From Euphorbia lathyris (lineage: Eukaryota; Streptophyta; Magnoliopsida; Malpighiales; Euphorbiaceae): DNA of 64,000 nt. Of this stretch, positions 9,281 through 20,204 are shown piece by piece. Position 1 is the stretch's first letter, and the number at the start of each line of letters is the position of its first letter. The translations under genes and the position numbers were made by a program. Location: positions 27,111,001 through 27,175,000 of the forward strand of contig NC_088913.1 of assembly GCF_963576675.1 (NCBI RefSeq), in the 5' to 3' direction. The notes beneath the pieces are model-generated. The model made no database searches and was not told the origin of the DNA. It saw nothing but the letters and a program-made list of their open reading frames with translations.

Positions 9281-12020
9281 ATGAGTGTTACTTACGCAGA
9301 CGTCATCATTAAGAAGTCTCGGTACCGCAAGAGTAGTCGGCTAGTCAGGCAATTTGATCAGTTACAGATTGTCAGTTCCGAATCAGCAGTTGTGGCGTCC
9401 GAATCGTCTTTGTCCGGATCTGCTCAGTCTTCTGTCAGTATGTCTACGACCGACGAGAAGGTGGCGGGGTTGGAAACTTCTGTGAGTAACATCAATGACC
9501 AGTTGGCCGCAATCTTAGTTCAGTTGGCTGAACTAGCCACTAAGGATAACAAAGGCGAAAGCAAGCGCGCTGAGGATGGGGTGAACACTAGTCCCCGCTT
9601 TGGGAATGAGGACGATTATCAGGATTACATTCAGAAACAGCTTGAGAAAGAGAAAGCTAAAGAGGAGGAATGGAAGCAGCATATCACCCAGGAGGTGCAG
9701 GATCTGCGTGGGGGAAGTTCCGGAAGTCAGGATTTCTACAACCTGAAGAACTGTTTATCGGCAACGGCTTTGCCTCTGAAATTCCGGCTCCCTGACATGA
9801 AGAAGTTCGATGGAACTGGGGATCCCACGGCTCATATGAATCAGTATGTTGCGGTGATGAAACACACGATCTTGACTAAGGAACAAGTTCTCGGACTGTT
9901 CAATACTTATCTGGAGGGGGCTGCCCTCGTGTGGTTTCATGCATTGCCACTGGTAACAAAGAGAGATTGGAAGGAGTTAGCGAAGTCGTTCATCGCTCAA
10001 TATAGTTTCAACACCATGCTTGAGGTCACGCTGAAAGAGCTAGAGAGCACTAAGCAGCAAGCTAGGGAGTCCTTGTCCGATTTTATGAGGAGGTGGAGAG
10101 CCAAGGCGGCAGTTATGAAGAAAAAAACCGCTTGAACAAGATCAGATCCGAATGGTAATCGGCAACATTTTGCCGTATATTAAGAATGAGCTGCGGTATA
10201 TGCCTTTCACCGATTTCAATCAGATGTATAGCTGCGCTTTGACAGTTGAGGGTGATGGTGAGTCGAAGAAAGCGTATACTAAGTGGACAAAGTCTGGATA
10301 TAGTGCCGGAGGACCAAGTACAAGTGCGGAACCGGCCGCAGTAAAGATGCTTGAGCTTAACGCTATTGAGAAGAGGCAGTTCTCCAAGTTTGATCACACC
10401 TACGCAAAAGTTTTCGAACGATTGCAAAAGAAAGGATTATTGAAAGCCCTTACTCCTTATAACAAGGCACCGCCTACTCCGCAGATGCAAGCTAGGGGGT
10501 ACTGCGAGTTCCACAGTAATTACGGGCACACTATCGAGAATTGTGAGAGATTGAAACACGAGATTCAAAATCTGATTGAGGAGAAGAAGATAGCCGACCC
10601 TTCGTCAGCAAACCCTTCCACTAGGCGTAATCCATTGCCTAACCATAGGGTGAGCATGATTGGGTCTGGGATCGAAGAGAGCGTAGTTATGGAATCGTTT
10701 GAAGGGGACGAAGAGGAGTTGTTGGACTCCGACGAGAAGAGTAATGTTGGAAGTGGATTGTATGTGTCCTTTCTCGGTGAAAAGCCGGTGGACGATGAAC
10801 TGATGACTGAAGGATTAGACGGTGGAGCACCGTATGATGAAGATAGTTCCGAAGAGACCGGGGAGGGGTCGTCTCGGACTATTGTGCCAGAATTGAGTCT
10901 ATTTAGTGCGGTAGAGGATCCTGATGTGCACTTACGTGAGTATATGTGTGACATGTTTATCGAATCCGTTGGGGTGGATGAGATTGCGCAATGGTTCCAC
11001 CATTCGTTGATAGGCGAACCTTTGAGGTGGTTCCACTCATTGTCCGACTCCTGCAAGCATGATTGGGAGCAGTTATCCGATTCGTTCCTCGAAAAGTACA
11101 AGAAAGCTAAGGATAGGACCGCAGAGCGCTTTGCGCTGCAGATTGGGCCTATCAAACGTCTGTTGCCAAGAGTTAGCAAGTATAACGGCAACAAGGATCC
11201 GATGGAACATCTTCACTTCTATTTGTCGGCCATGGGGCCTTTGGGTTTTAATGAAGAAGAGATCACCAGTCTGTTTTGTAATTCGTTGATGGGAGAGCCA
11301 CTGATGTGGTATATGTATTTGCCGATGCGCATCAAGTGTGATTGGGCCGCGATGACCAAGAGGTTCATTAAAGAATACGCGGTATGGACGCTGGCAGAAC
11401 AATCGCCGGACTCGCCTTCTTACGATACCCCGGAAGCGGTGTTAGCAATGCCTAAGTTTGATGGATATCGGGATCCCGCTGAACACGCAAGGTTATTTCG
11501 CAATCATATGTATGATGCCGGGTTCCCTCAGAGCGAGTTACACGAGCATTTTCCGAAAACTCTCACGGAAGATGCATGGTTATGGCACCTGGGGTTATCC
11601 GAGGAGGAAATGGGCCATTGGGTGCCTCTTCGGAATGCGTTCTTATCGAGGTATGAGATATATATTCCGTGGATGGGAACCTTAGAGGATTTGGATCGAA
11701 TTAAGCAGTTCACCGAAGAGCCATTTGTGGATTACGCTAGGAGGTGGAGGTACCACTATGAGCTATGTCATGAGACGTTGAGCGATAAGGTGCAGCTTAT
11801 GTGCATACAGAGAGGCGCTATTCCGATAGCAGCCAGAAGGATGAGTAGGGTGTTTCTCCGTGATTATGATGAGTTGATCGGCTGGGCTATGTATGGATCG
11901 GCAGATCCCTTCTATTTGAATCCGAACATCCCTCACGTGATGGATTTAATGGTCGTGGACATTTGGGGAAGCTCCTCGGACGAGGAAGATACCGATCGAG
12001 GTACTCCTATCAATATTTAG
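9281..12020 (+). pseudogene. Gag polyprotein of the Tat-like element with four tandem capsid-like domains
   Basis: The ATG at 9281 opens a frame of ~912 codons, broken once by an apparent extra A in the A-run at 10119-10125. The N-terminus is followed by a charged coiled-coil stretch (~residues 65-150). Capsid-like domain 1 spans ~residues 163-326 (FDGTGDPTAHMNQY, ALVWFHALP, DWKELAKSF). A CCHC-like motif CEFHSNYGHTIENC lies near residue 410, where ordinary Tat gags tend to end. Three further capsid-like units follow: ~535-616 (FSAVEDPDVHLREY, GEPLRWFHSL, DWEQLSDSFLEKY), ~620-705 (YNGNKDPMEHLHFY, GEPLMWYMYLP, DWAAMTKRFIKEY) and ~716-873 (FDGYRDPAEHARLF, AWLWHLGL, YARRWRYHY). An acidic linker separates the CCHC motif from unit 2. 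The frame ends at TAG 12018-12020, in the same frame as the downstream protease. Gag forms the particle shell and packages RNA. Apart from the single frameshift the coding sequence is well kept. Confidence 0.75.
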
Positions 12021-13872
12021 GATGAATCGGATGATGAGCCGGAAATTGCCGTTATGACGAGATCAGGACGAGTGGCCAAGGGAAAGGCACCCGTAGGGGA
12101 AACTGAGGTGGGGGAAGGATCAGCTCCTAAGCCAGATGATCAAGTATTAGAACATTTGAAGAAAACACAAGCTAAGTCTACGGTGTGGGAGGTTTTATGC
12201 CACTCCAAGTACCACCGTGAGAATCTGATAAAAGAGCTTCAGAATTTGGTCATTTCTACTTACACTGAGCCGGCAGCGCTTGTAGGGGCAATCATGGCCC
12301 GCAAGAAGATGGAAATCACGTTCACCGATGAAGATCTCCCGGAGGAGGGAAAGGCTCACAACAAGCCTTTGTACATCCGAGCTGAGATTAATGGAAAGAA
12401 GACGAACTGTGTAATGGTTGATGATGGATCGACCATTAATGTGTGTCCATTGAAGTTGCTGTCCAAGTTGGGAATAGAAAAGGGAGATTTGACGGCCTCG
12501 GAGACTGTGATTCGAGCTTATGATGATAGCCGTCGTCACATTGAGGGAGTTTTCAAGGCGAAGTTGAAAGTAGGGCCGCATGAAGCAGAGACTGAATTCA
12601 CCGTGTTAGATATACCAGTAACCTTTGCGGTATTGCTAGGATGTTCGTGGTTCCATAAGTTGGGAGGTGTGCCCTCTACGCTCCATCAGATGATCAAATT
12701 CCCCTTCGGGGACGAGATAGTGACTATTCGATCCGAGAAAATGAGTTCGGTATCTGCATTGGGAATTGAGCCTAAACTTTTCTCCGGATTCCAGGTGTCG
12801 GGGATCTTCGAGTCTAGCATGACCGCCGATGTGATAAAGATGATGAAGGGGGATTTCATCCCCGGTATGGGCTTGGGAACGCACCATCAGGGTTTGCCAG
12901 AATCTCCGGACTTCAAGAGTCAGAAAACCCGGAGGGGTTTGGGATATGAGCTGGGAGGTCCGTCTAACACCGGCATGGAAGGAAAAGTGGGCTTGAGGAA
13001 ATATTTTGTGAATGAAGGCCACGGGAAAGTTTATTCTGGAACTCCCGAGTCGTGGACTAGCACCGAGGGAAAGATTCTGTCGGGCTTTGAGATCTTCAAT
13101 GATGTCACCAGTTGGGGCAAGGGAGAGGCAAGCTGCTTCATCGAGGAGATCATGATGTTAGATCTGAATGCCGAGGAGGAGGTCATCACTGTTGAAGCCA
13201 CTGTGGGAACGGCGGATGAGCCTAGCACCCCCAAAACCTATGACAACCCTGAGAACCCTGAGGATGAAAATTGTATTACCGCTTTGTTTGAAACTGATGA
13301 TGTATTCACCCACACTATCAATGAAATGAATTCCGATTTTGTGTACTTGCTTGATGTTGATTCTAATCATTCCATGCATTCTCATTCATATAACATGCCT
13401 ACATTTGAAATCAATGCAATAGAAATGTCAACTTTCAATCTTGGCACGGATGAAAATCCTAAACTTATACAAATTGCTCAAGAATTAACTATTGAAGAGA
13501 GAAAATAATTCGAGAGAATAATTAAAAAATACGAAATAGTGTTTGCTTGGACGTACGAAGACATGCCGGGAATCGATCAATCAATCGTAAGTCATTGTAT
13601 TCCAACCTACCCCGATGCTAAACCCGTAAAACAGAAGCTCCGACGCATGAGACCGGAATGGGCAGATAAGATCGGGGAAGAAGTAAAGAAACAGTTGGAC
13701 GCAGGCTTCATTGAAGTGATTGAATACCCGCCATGGGTGGCAAATGTAGTGCCAATCGCAAAGAAGGACGGTAAGGTGCGAATGTGCGTCGACTATAGAG
13801 ATCTCAACAAGGCTTGCCCCAATGATGAATTCGCATTGCCTCACATCGATGTATTGATTGACAGCGCGACAT
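12021..13872 (+). pseudogene. Protease and start of reverse transcriptase of the Tat-like element, truncated
   Basis: The same frame as the end of gag continues after one TAG. An aspartic-protease core (VMVDDGSTINVCP, ~12410-12450) is the D-D/S-G type seen in Tat elements. It is followed by a glycine-rich, G-patch-like stretch (GMGLGTHHQGLPE..RRGLGYE, ~12850-12950) and an acidic linker. A TAA at 13506-13508 interrupts the frame once. The reverse-transcriptase N-terminus follows (PVKQKLRRMRPEW, GFIEVIEYPPWVANVVPIAKK, MCVDYRDLNKACPND, PHIDVLIDSAT). At 13873 the CACTA terminus begins, before the catalytic palm motifs. RNase H, integrase and the 3' LTR do not reappear anywhere in the window, so the element is truncated. 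Confidence 0.8.
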
Positions 13873-14215
13873 CACTACAAGAAAATAACGATTTACTGAC
13901 GGAAATTTCCGTCAGTAAACATCTGATTTCCGTCAGTAAAGTGTTTTCCTAACGGAATGTTGACGGAATGAAATCCGTCAGCAATACATGCGTGGGTAAT
14001 ATATTTTGACGGAATACTGACGGAATATGTGTTGACGGAACATTGACGGAAATTTTTCGTCAACAAAACCCGACGTTTTCTTTTGACGTTTTAACCGTCA
14101 AAATCTTTTGACGTTTCCATTGACATTAAAACCGTCAAAATTGATGCCGTTATATTTTAAACGGTAATGTTTTCGTCAGGATACTTGTTTTGACAGAAAA
14201 TTTCCGTCAGTAAAT
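13873..14215. repeat. Left subterminal repeats of the CACTA element
   Basis: Numerous copies of TTCCGTCA / TGACGGAA and the variants TTGACGTTT / AACCGTCAAAA in both orientations. Such short arrays bind the TNPA-type protein in characterised En/Spm elements; binding here is inference from the family. Confidence 0.85.
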
Positions 14216-14449
14216 TTAAAATCAATTTTTAAAAATTAAATAATAATATATTAGCATTGGTTTTATAATTATAAAACATAAATTAAAAAAATAAATATTA
14301 TTTGTTAAATTCCAACATTTGGATTGAAGAGAGCTAATTATATCTACAAAGACTACTAAATTCCAAACACATGGTACTTATAGTTAAGGTCTAGTTAATT
14401 ATAAATACCAAAAATACCAAAATGACCACAAACAAGTAAATATGAACAT
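14216..14449. other. AT-rich spacer inside the CACTA element
   Basis: I see no ORF, repeat or motif of note between the subterminal repeats and the captured gene fragment. Confidence 0.5.
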
Positions 14450-15450
14450 GTATAGTTCGATTCTAAGCCACGGTGCTTCTGTGACTCCGAAAACCCATGT
14501 CCTTGTCAAGATAGAAAACCATGGATGTCCTGCCTGCAATTAAGTTAACATTTTTTACCATCCCTATAATCCAATATAAAATATCAAAAAGTATAGGCAC
14601 AAGTTAATTTCTTATGAAAAAAACTCTCTTGCACCCCTCATCTCAATTGCAGGATTATCTCCTATCATATACAATATATTAAGATGACAAGCTCCTTCAT
14701 TTTCATGATCCACATGATTGTTACATGAGGAACATAAATCAAGTTTCTTTAAGATAGTTTTCGCATTCTTGAACACTAATGGATTTGGCTTCCCAAAACA
14801 TCCGCACTGCATACATCAGCGAAGTTTAAAATGCCACTGCTGGTTTTTTAATGTGGTAAAGCACTTAATAGTAGTTGCTGTAAAAGAAATGCAATGAATT
14901 GAACAAGACATTCAAAGGAGCCAAAATCTTCCTAATAGAACTCCCACATAACACTCAGCATACCTAAATTATGGAGCGAGCAATAACATCCTATTTATTA
15001 TATGTTCCCTTGTTCTTTGTTCCGATAAATAAACACATACAGGACACAACATTGTTTCCATCTATTGTCTTTAGGAAAGGCAATTAAGTACTTGTGAAAC
15101 ACAAGGCTACACATTGGAATAATGACGATCAAAGTTAAGACAAAAAAACCCAATACCATCCATAGTTCGGATCTACAGCATACCCCAAGGAGAAAAGTCA
15201 ACATATGATATTTAGCTCCAGCAAAACCTAAATTCGAAAAAGAAAAATTGCTTCTCAAGCTTATTTTGGGAAAAGGAAAGAAACAACTTAATGTGAAAGA
15301 GAGCAATAATTACCATAGTTGTTATAGTCTGAGCAAGCCTCTCCTTCTTCAAGCTCAGAGTTGTCCATCTCTCTCCCAACTCCAAAACCTAACCCTGGAT
15401 CCTTTCTCGCATGTCTCCTCCTCAAAGAAATCATCAAGCAATAATAATAA
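14450..15450 (-). pseudogene. Captured fragment of an unidentified plant gene (several exon-like pieces)
   Basis: Read on the minus strand, a first exon-like piece near 15313-15372 starts ATG GAC AAC and encodes MDNSELEEGEACSDYNNY, then runs into a possible GTAATT donor. A second piece (about 14998-15235) is hydrophobic (WMVLGFFVLTLIVIIPM), perhaps intronic or a membrane segment. A third exon-like piece, preceded by 'tgatgtatgcag', encodes CGCFGKPNPLVFKNAKTILK and then LDLCSSCNNHVDHENEGAC, a cysteine-rich stretch, near 14620-14808. A fourth short piece follows 'ttgcag' near 14540. This is the intron-containing layout of a genomic fragment, not a processed copy. I do not recognise the protein. 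The first MULE inserted at its upstream edge. Confidence 0.4.
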
Positions 15451-17020
15451 GGGAAAAGTACAAAAATAAACCTTGTAGTTTGGCCCATTTTCGAAATGCA
15501 CCCCTGTGGTTTAAAAGTTTGCAAGTCGGTGCCTTGAACTTCATTCCGTTAGCAAAGAGGGGTAAAATTGACTAACGGTGTTAAAAGTCAAAGGGAAAAT
15601 AGTTAATTTGGTCCTTATATTTAATAATTTTATAAATTAAGCATCCTTATTATCTAACTATCACAAACAAACCTCAAAATAAAAAATAAAAATTCAATTA
15701 TACCATCTTCTCCATTACTCTTTAATTTTTTTCTTTCTCTCTCATCTTTTTTAATTTTTCTCTCTCTAAAATCAAGTTTCTCTCTCTAGAATCAAAGTTC
15801 AAAATAATGATGGTGGAATCTTTTTAAGGCTCCAAATTGCAGATAAAGATGGTCAGCGAACTTCATTTCGTGTTTCTTTTCTTTGTAAATTGGTAGCTTG
15901 GTGAACGCTTAGTTAGTCTCAAACTTTATTATGTTTTTGCAGCTCGAATTCGAAATATATATTTTCCCTTTGACATCGAAACGGATACAGCATTGAGCGT
16001 GGCCACAGAAATGGTTGCTGAACTTGACATTACTGATCAAGATGTAACGAAAATCGCAGACATGATTGACGGCGAAATTGCTTCCTTAGTACCAGAATGG
16101 AGGTCAGGGCCAGGCATAGAGGAAACTCCCCGTTTTGCGAATCAAACACTCTGTGAAAATTGTGCTTCCACTCGTACATCTAATGGTTCACTGATGGATT
16201 TTCTAACGAATAACCGGTGTTGCAGAAATGGATGTGCTTCCCTGCACGGTCGATTCGAAGAGATAACATTTCAGGCTGATGAACCCAAGCATCACTTGAC
16301 AGAAGGAGCTCCTAATATATTGCATTATCCGGGTATCTGGGATGAACATGAAAGCCGCGAACTTACTCCAGTCGGCTCCGGAAGAAGCCATTCCGATGAA
16401 GAATATGAAAGATTCGATCAATCAATAAAAGAAGAGAGCGATGCAAAGATCGAAAATGAGATTGAACCGGATTCAAGGACATCATTAACCGGACTTCCTT
16501 CATTGTACAGTGACCTCTCGGACAGTAATGAGAAGAATACACAGCAAGAACTAAGATGGCTTAAAGCGAAGTACCAAATCGAGCTACAGAAGTATAGAGA
16601 TCAACAGTTAGAACATGTATGGAATTGCGAACCGAATGAAGAGGATTTATCATCTCATGAAGATTATTTTGAACTGTGATTCTAGAGAGAGAAACTTGAT
16701 TTTAGAGAGAGAAAAATTAAAAAAGATGAGAGAGAAAAAAAAAAATTAAAGAGTAATGAAGAAAATGGTATAATTGAATTTTTATTTTTTATTTTGGGGT
16801 TTGTTTGTGATAGTTAGATAATAAGGATGCTTAATTTATAAAATTATTAAATATAAGAACCAAATTAACTATTTTAACTTTGACTTTTAACACCGTTAGT
16901 CAATTTTATCCCTTTTTGCTAACGGAATGAAGTTCAAGCCACCGACTTGCAAACTTTTAAACCACAGGGGTGCACTTCGAAAATGGGCCAAACCACAAGG
17001 TTTATTTTTGTACTTTTCCC
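15451..17020. mobile_element. Pack-MULE-type element with captured WNK kinase fragment
   Basis: The termini GGGAAAAGTACAAAAATAAA and its inverse bound ~350-bp near-perfect TIRs (15451-~15806 and ~16671-17020). The TIRs include 'accccTGTGGTTTaaaagtttgcaag' and run inward to the 'ctctctctagaatca' block. The flanks are the 9-bp direct repeat TAATAATAA (15442-15450 and 17021-17029), the TSD length of Mutator-like elements; the repeat is simple in sequence, but the sister copy at 18031 has a non-repetitive 9-bp TSD. There is no transposase. The element shares its TIR family with 18031-19394. Confidence 0.85.
15809..16679 (+). pseudogene. Captured WNK (with-no-lysine) kinase fragment, C-terminal regulatory part, intron retained
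   Basis: A partial exon ends at 15851 with codons for IADKD. A 91-bp intron follows (15852-15942, GTCAGC..TTTTTGCAG). The next exon encodes [19 protein letters not shown] and then [14 protein letters not shown], the OSR1_C/PF2-like domain that plant WNK kinases carry after the kinase domain. Further on come [16 protein letters not shown] and, near the end, [20 protein letters not shown], also typical of plant WNK C-termini. A stretch after FLTNN seems shortened compared with usual WNKs. The frame is open from the acceptor to the TGA at 16677-16679. The kinase domain is absent, so no kinase activity is possible; a truncated regulatory peptide or siRNA source is conceivable. The retained intron shows capture of genomic DNA. 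Confidence 0.85.
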
Positions 17021-17029
17021 TAATAATAA

Positions 17030-18021
17030 TAGATCCAACAAACAATAATAATAATAATAATAATAATAGATCCAGCAACATCAGCAACTTTTAGTATATA
17101 TTTAGATTTTGTAAAACAAAAGAGATGGCAAGGATATTATCATATTCAATCTTTTGGAAAAAATAATTAGCATATCAAATTGATTTGGAGTTGTTGGAAC
17201 ATACGTTGGATAGAAGGGCTCCACTATTTGGAGAAAGGAAATGGCTTGGAGCTTGCAACTTCCATTAAAATAGCTTGTAAAATTGGTGTTAGAATGAACC
17301 CAGAAAGAGCAGAAGAAATGCTTATCTTCTCGTCTCCTATATCATTTCCTCCCTACTTTCTCACTTCTAAAAAACGCTTCCCTCTATTCATGTCCTAGGA
17401 AAGGGCTTTGGACATAACAGTAGCATTAAACCTTGCCTTCGATCAAATCTCCCAAATCCCAATCTCCTCAGTGCCAGCCCTCAACACCTCTGTTCTGGTA
17501 GTTTTAGGTGTTAGAATTAATCTAGGAAAATCAATTTCATAGAAAGACAAAAAGAGAAAGTGGAATTGAGCCTTTCCATTCACCATAATCCATACCCAAA
17601 GAATTCATTAGAGAACAAGTGATGAATATTTGAAAGTAAGATTTCAAAATAAAGTTGAAATTTTAAGATATAACGCAACCTGATGGATCTTGCCTGGTTC
17701 ATTGGAAAGGTTTTGTCGAACTCTTCGTTTGGTCCCTCATGGAAATATTGAGCAGGGACAGTTGGAGAAAGCGACTCCACAAGGCGATGGATTTCGAGAT
17801 GAACCCTCTGCAGACGGAGATGAAACGAGGCTACGGAGACGACCAACAGTTCAGAACAATGGAGAAAAAGGAGAGACAGGTCGAAAACTTAGGAGACATT
17901 GAAGGACACACTGTTGTCGGCGTTTCAACTCGAAGAAGAAGAAGAGAATGTTAGGGTTGAGACAATACGTTTTCACTTATCGGAAGAAAAAAGAGTGGAG
18001 GCTGTAAACTAAAAGATGGAA
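17030..18021. other. Spacer between the two MULEs, possible further captured gene pieces
   Basis: About 1 kb that I cannot assign. A plus-strand stretch near 17400-17505 reads as a leucine/serine-rich exon-like segment (NLAFDQISQIPISSVPALNT) ending at a possible GTGTTA donor. Near 17690-17850 the minus strand is open (HLRLQRVHLEIHRLVESL). Neither is recognised. GC content is higher than in the flanks, consistent with gene-derived cargo of the CACTA element. Confidence 0.3.
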
Positions 18022-18030
18022 AAGTTATTA

Positions 18031-19394
18031 GGGAAAAGTATAAAAATAAACTTTGTGGTTTGGTGCACTTCTGTGGTTTAAAAGTTTGCAAGTTGGTACC
18101 ATGAACTTCATTCCGTTAGCAAACATATACCAAATTGACTAACGGTGTTAAAAGTTAAAGGAAAAAGAGTTAATTTGGTCCTTATATTTATTTATTTTAT
18201 AAATTAACTCCTATTATTATCTAATTATCACAAACAAATCCCAAAATTAAAAATAAGAATCAAATACACCATCTTCTTCCTCTCTCAATAGCATCAAGAG
18301 GAGTTTTCCCCCTGCCCAGCTTCAAAGTAAAAACCAACATAGCAGCAATTCTAGCATGTTTTATCTCAGCAAGTTTCAATCTATCAAACATATCTTCATC
18401 AGCAATATAAACACCATTTTTAATTTCACATGCAAATCCCAATGGATTGAAAAATTTCCCACCAAGATAACCTTGTTCACCTGTTGCATTTGTGAAATTC
18501 TCCGATGTTCTTGACCATGGTGTTACCCATTCAATTGATTGAGAATCCGGGTTGAAGAAATCAACCCATCTTTTGCTTTCAACCCATCCAATCAGAAGAA
18601 GTTGTTGGCCTAATAGAGTGCCGATGGAGAACGGTGCGATTGCGCCTGGATGGCGCCGGCTTCAAACCAAGGGATGTCGGTCCAGGCTTGGCCGATGAAG
18701 ATTCCGAGAACTGCTGCCATGGCCGATGAAGAGTAACTATTGCTCCAGCCGCGGCCGGTTGTCTGATACTAACGTTAGTCACAGTTCTGGCACCCGCTGC
18801 CGTCGGCGGGCGTAGTTGCTTACACATTAAAAAACAATGCATCCGTTTCTTGGAGGTGAAGGTCTGGTCTGTGATGAAGCTGATGAATCCAAACCGGCCA
18901 TTAACGGGAAAATAATAAAAACGATTTATGCTTTTTTTTAATATAGATATATAATAAAGAAAGAAATTATTTAATTTGAGATTATTAAAAACTGTTTATG
19001 GATTTTGTTTTTGGTTTAGTTAAAAATTGATTATATTGGAAACAAGGAAAGGAAAAAGAAAAAGATTAAAATTATAGAAAAACAAAGGAGAAGAGTGAAA
19101 AAAAAAGAAAAAAAAAAAATTAAAGAGAGGTGAAGAAAATGGTGTAATTGATTTTTATTTTTTATTTTGGGGTTTGTTTGCGGTAAGTAGATAATAAAGA
19201 GAGTTAATTTATAAAATAAATGAATATAATGACCAAATTAACTCTTTTTTATTTTGACTTTTAACACCGTTAGTCAATTTGGTATATGTTTGCTAACGGA
19301 ATGAAGTTCATGGTACCAACTTGCAAACTTTTAAACCACAAGGGTGCAGTTCGAAAATGGGACAAACCACAAGATTTATTTTTATACTTTTCCC
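18031..19394. mobile_element. Second Pack-MULE-type element, same TIR family, with captured CP24 fragment
   Basis: The termini GGGAAAAGTATAAAAATAAA and its inverse bound ~255-bp TIRs (18031-~18285 and ~19135-19394); the left one lacks about 20 bp relative to the right. The flanks are the perfect 9-bp TSD AAGTTATTA (18022-18030 and 19395-19403). The TIR sequence matches the element at 15451-17020, including the phrase 'aacttcattccgttagc'. There is no transposase. The segment 18900-19130 beside the right TIR is AT-rich filler. Confidence 0.88.
18284..18722 (-). pseudogene. LHCB6: Captured fragment of the photosystem II antenna protein CP24 (LHCB6)
   Basis: Read on the minus strand from 18722: [23 protein letters not shown], then (after an apparent 1-bp deletion near 18655) [79 protein letters not shown] and GKTPL. 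The order and spacing match the second and third transmembrane helices and C-terminus of LHCB6/CP24, a chlorophyll a/b-binding linker of photosystem II in thylakoids. AEIKHAR is the conserved chlorophyll-binding helix motif. The transit peptide and first helix are missing. The frameshift and an altered C-terminus show it is not functional. Sequence just upstream (18723-18840) is GC-rich and of unknown origin, perhaps another captured piece. Confidence 0.88.
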
Positions 19395-19819
19395 AAGTTA
19401 TTATATATATGATTTATCTAGGGTTAGACATGGGCTTTGATTAGTTAATGAGCTGCATATTGAATCAGGCTGGATCCAAACTTATATATATAGTCCATTT
19501 TTTCTATTTTTATTTACTTATTTCTCTTTAATTTTTTTACATTGTCTAATAATAATAATATGATAAAATAATAATTCAAATAAATTTTAATCTTAAAATT
19601 AAAATATGGAGTATTATATAGAAACAAATAGGCCATTGATATAAATCTAAATTTATAAATAATAGAACTATGGTGTAAGAGGTGTAAGAATGTTTTGAAA
19701 TTTTTTTATCTATAGATGCAAGAAATTAAAAATTAATCCAAAATTAATATTTCCTAAGTTTAATATTCGTCAATTATATAAGAAAAATATATATAATTAA
19801 ACAATTATATTTATAATTA

Positions 19820-20195
19820 GGAAAAAGTATAATTAAGTCCTTAAACTTTATCTGTTTTAAGGATCAAACCCCTGAACAATTATTTTTTCACATTGAGTCA
19901 TTGATTATTGATTCTGTTATGGATTCGGCCCTTATTGAACTTTTTTCATCGAGTTTGGGAAAGGAGAAGATCAATTTGGCGATTCTAATGTCGAAAATCG
20001 CAAAATGGGAGAGGATAAGATCGAGCTTGGCACCCCTAGCCCTAACAATGCGTAATGCTCAAACTCGACGAAAAAGTTCAATAAAGGTGAATTCATAACA
20101 GAATCAATGATCAATGGCTTAATGTGGAAAAATAATTAGCAGAAGCTTGATCTTTAAAATAGGTAAAGCTCAGATAATTAATTATATTTTTTACC
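19820..20195. mobile_element. 376-bp MULE-type MITE
   Basis: The ends GGAAAAAGTATAATTAAG and (reversed) GGTAAAAAATATAATTAA lead into TIRs of ~120 bp (both contain 'cattgattctgttatg'). The flanks are the perfect 9-bp direct repeat TTATAATTA (19811-19819 and 20196-20204). It is non-coding. It lies within the CACTA interior, after the second Pack-MULE. Confidence 0.8.
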
Positions 20196-20204
20196 TTATA
20201 ATTA

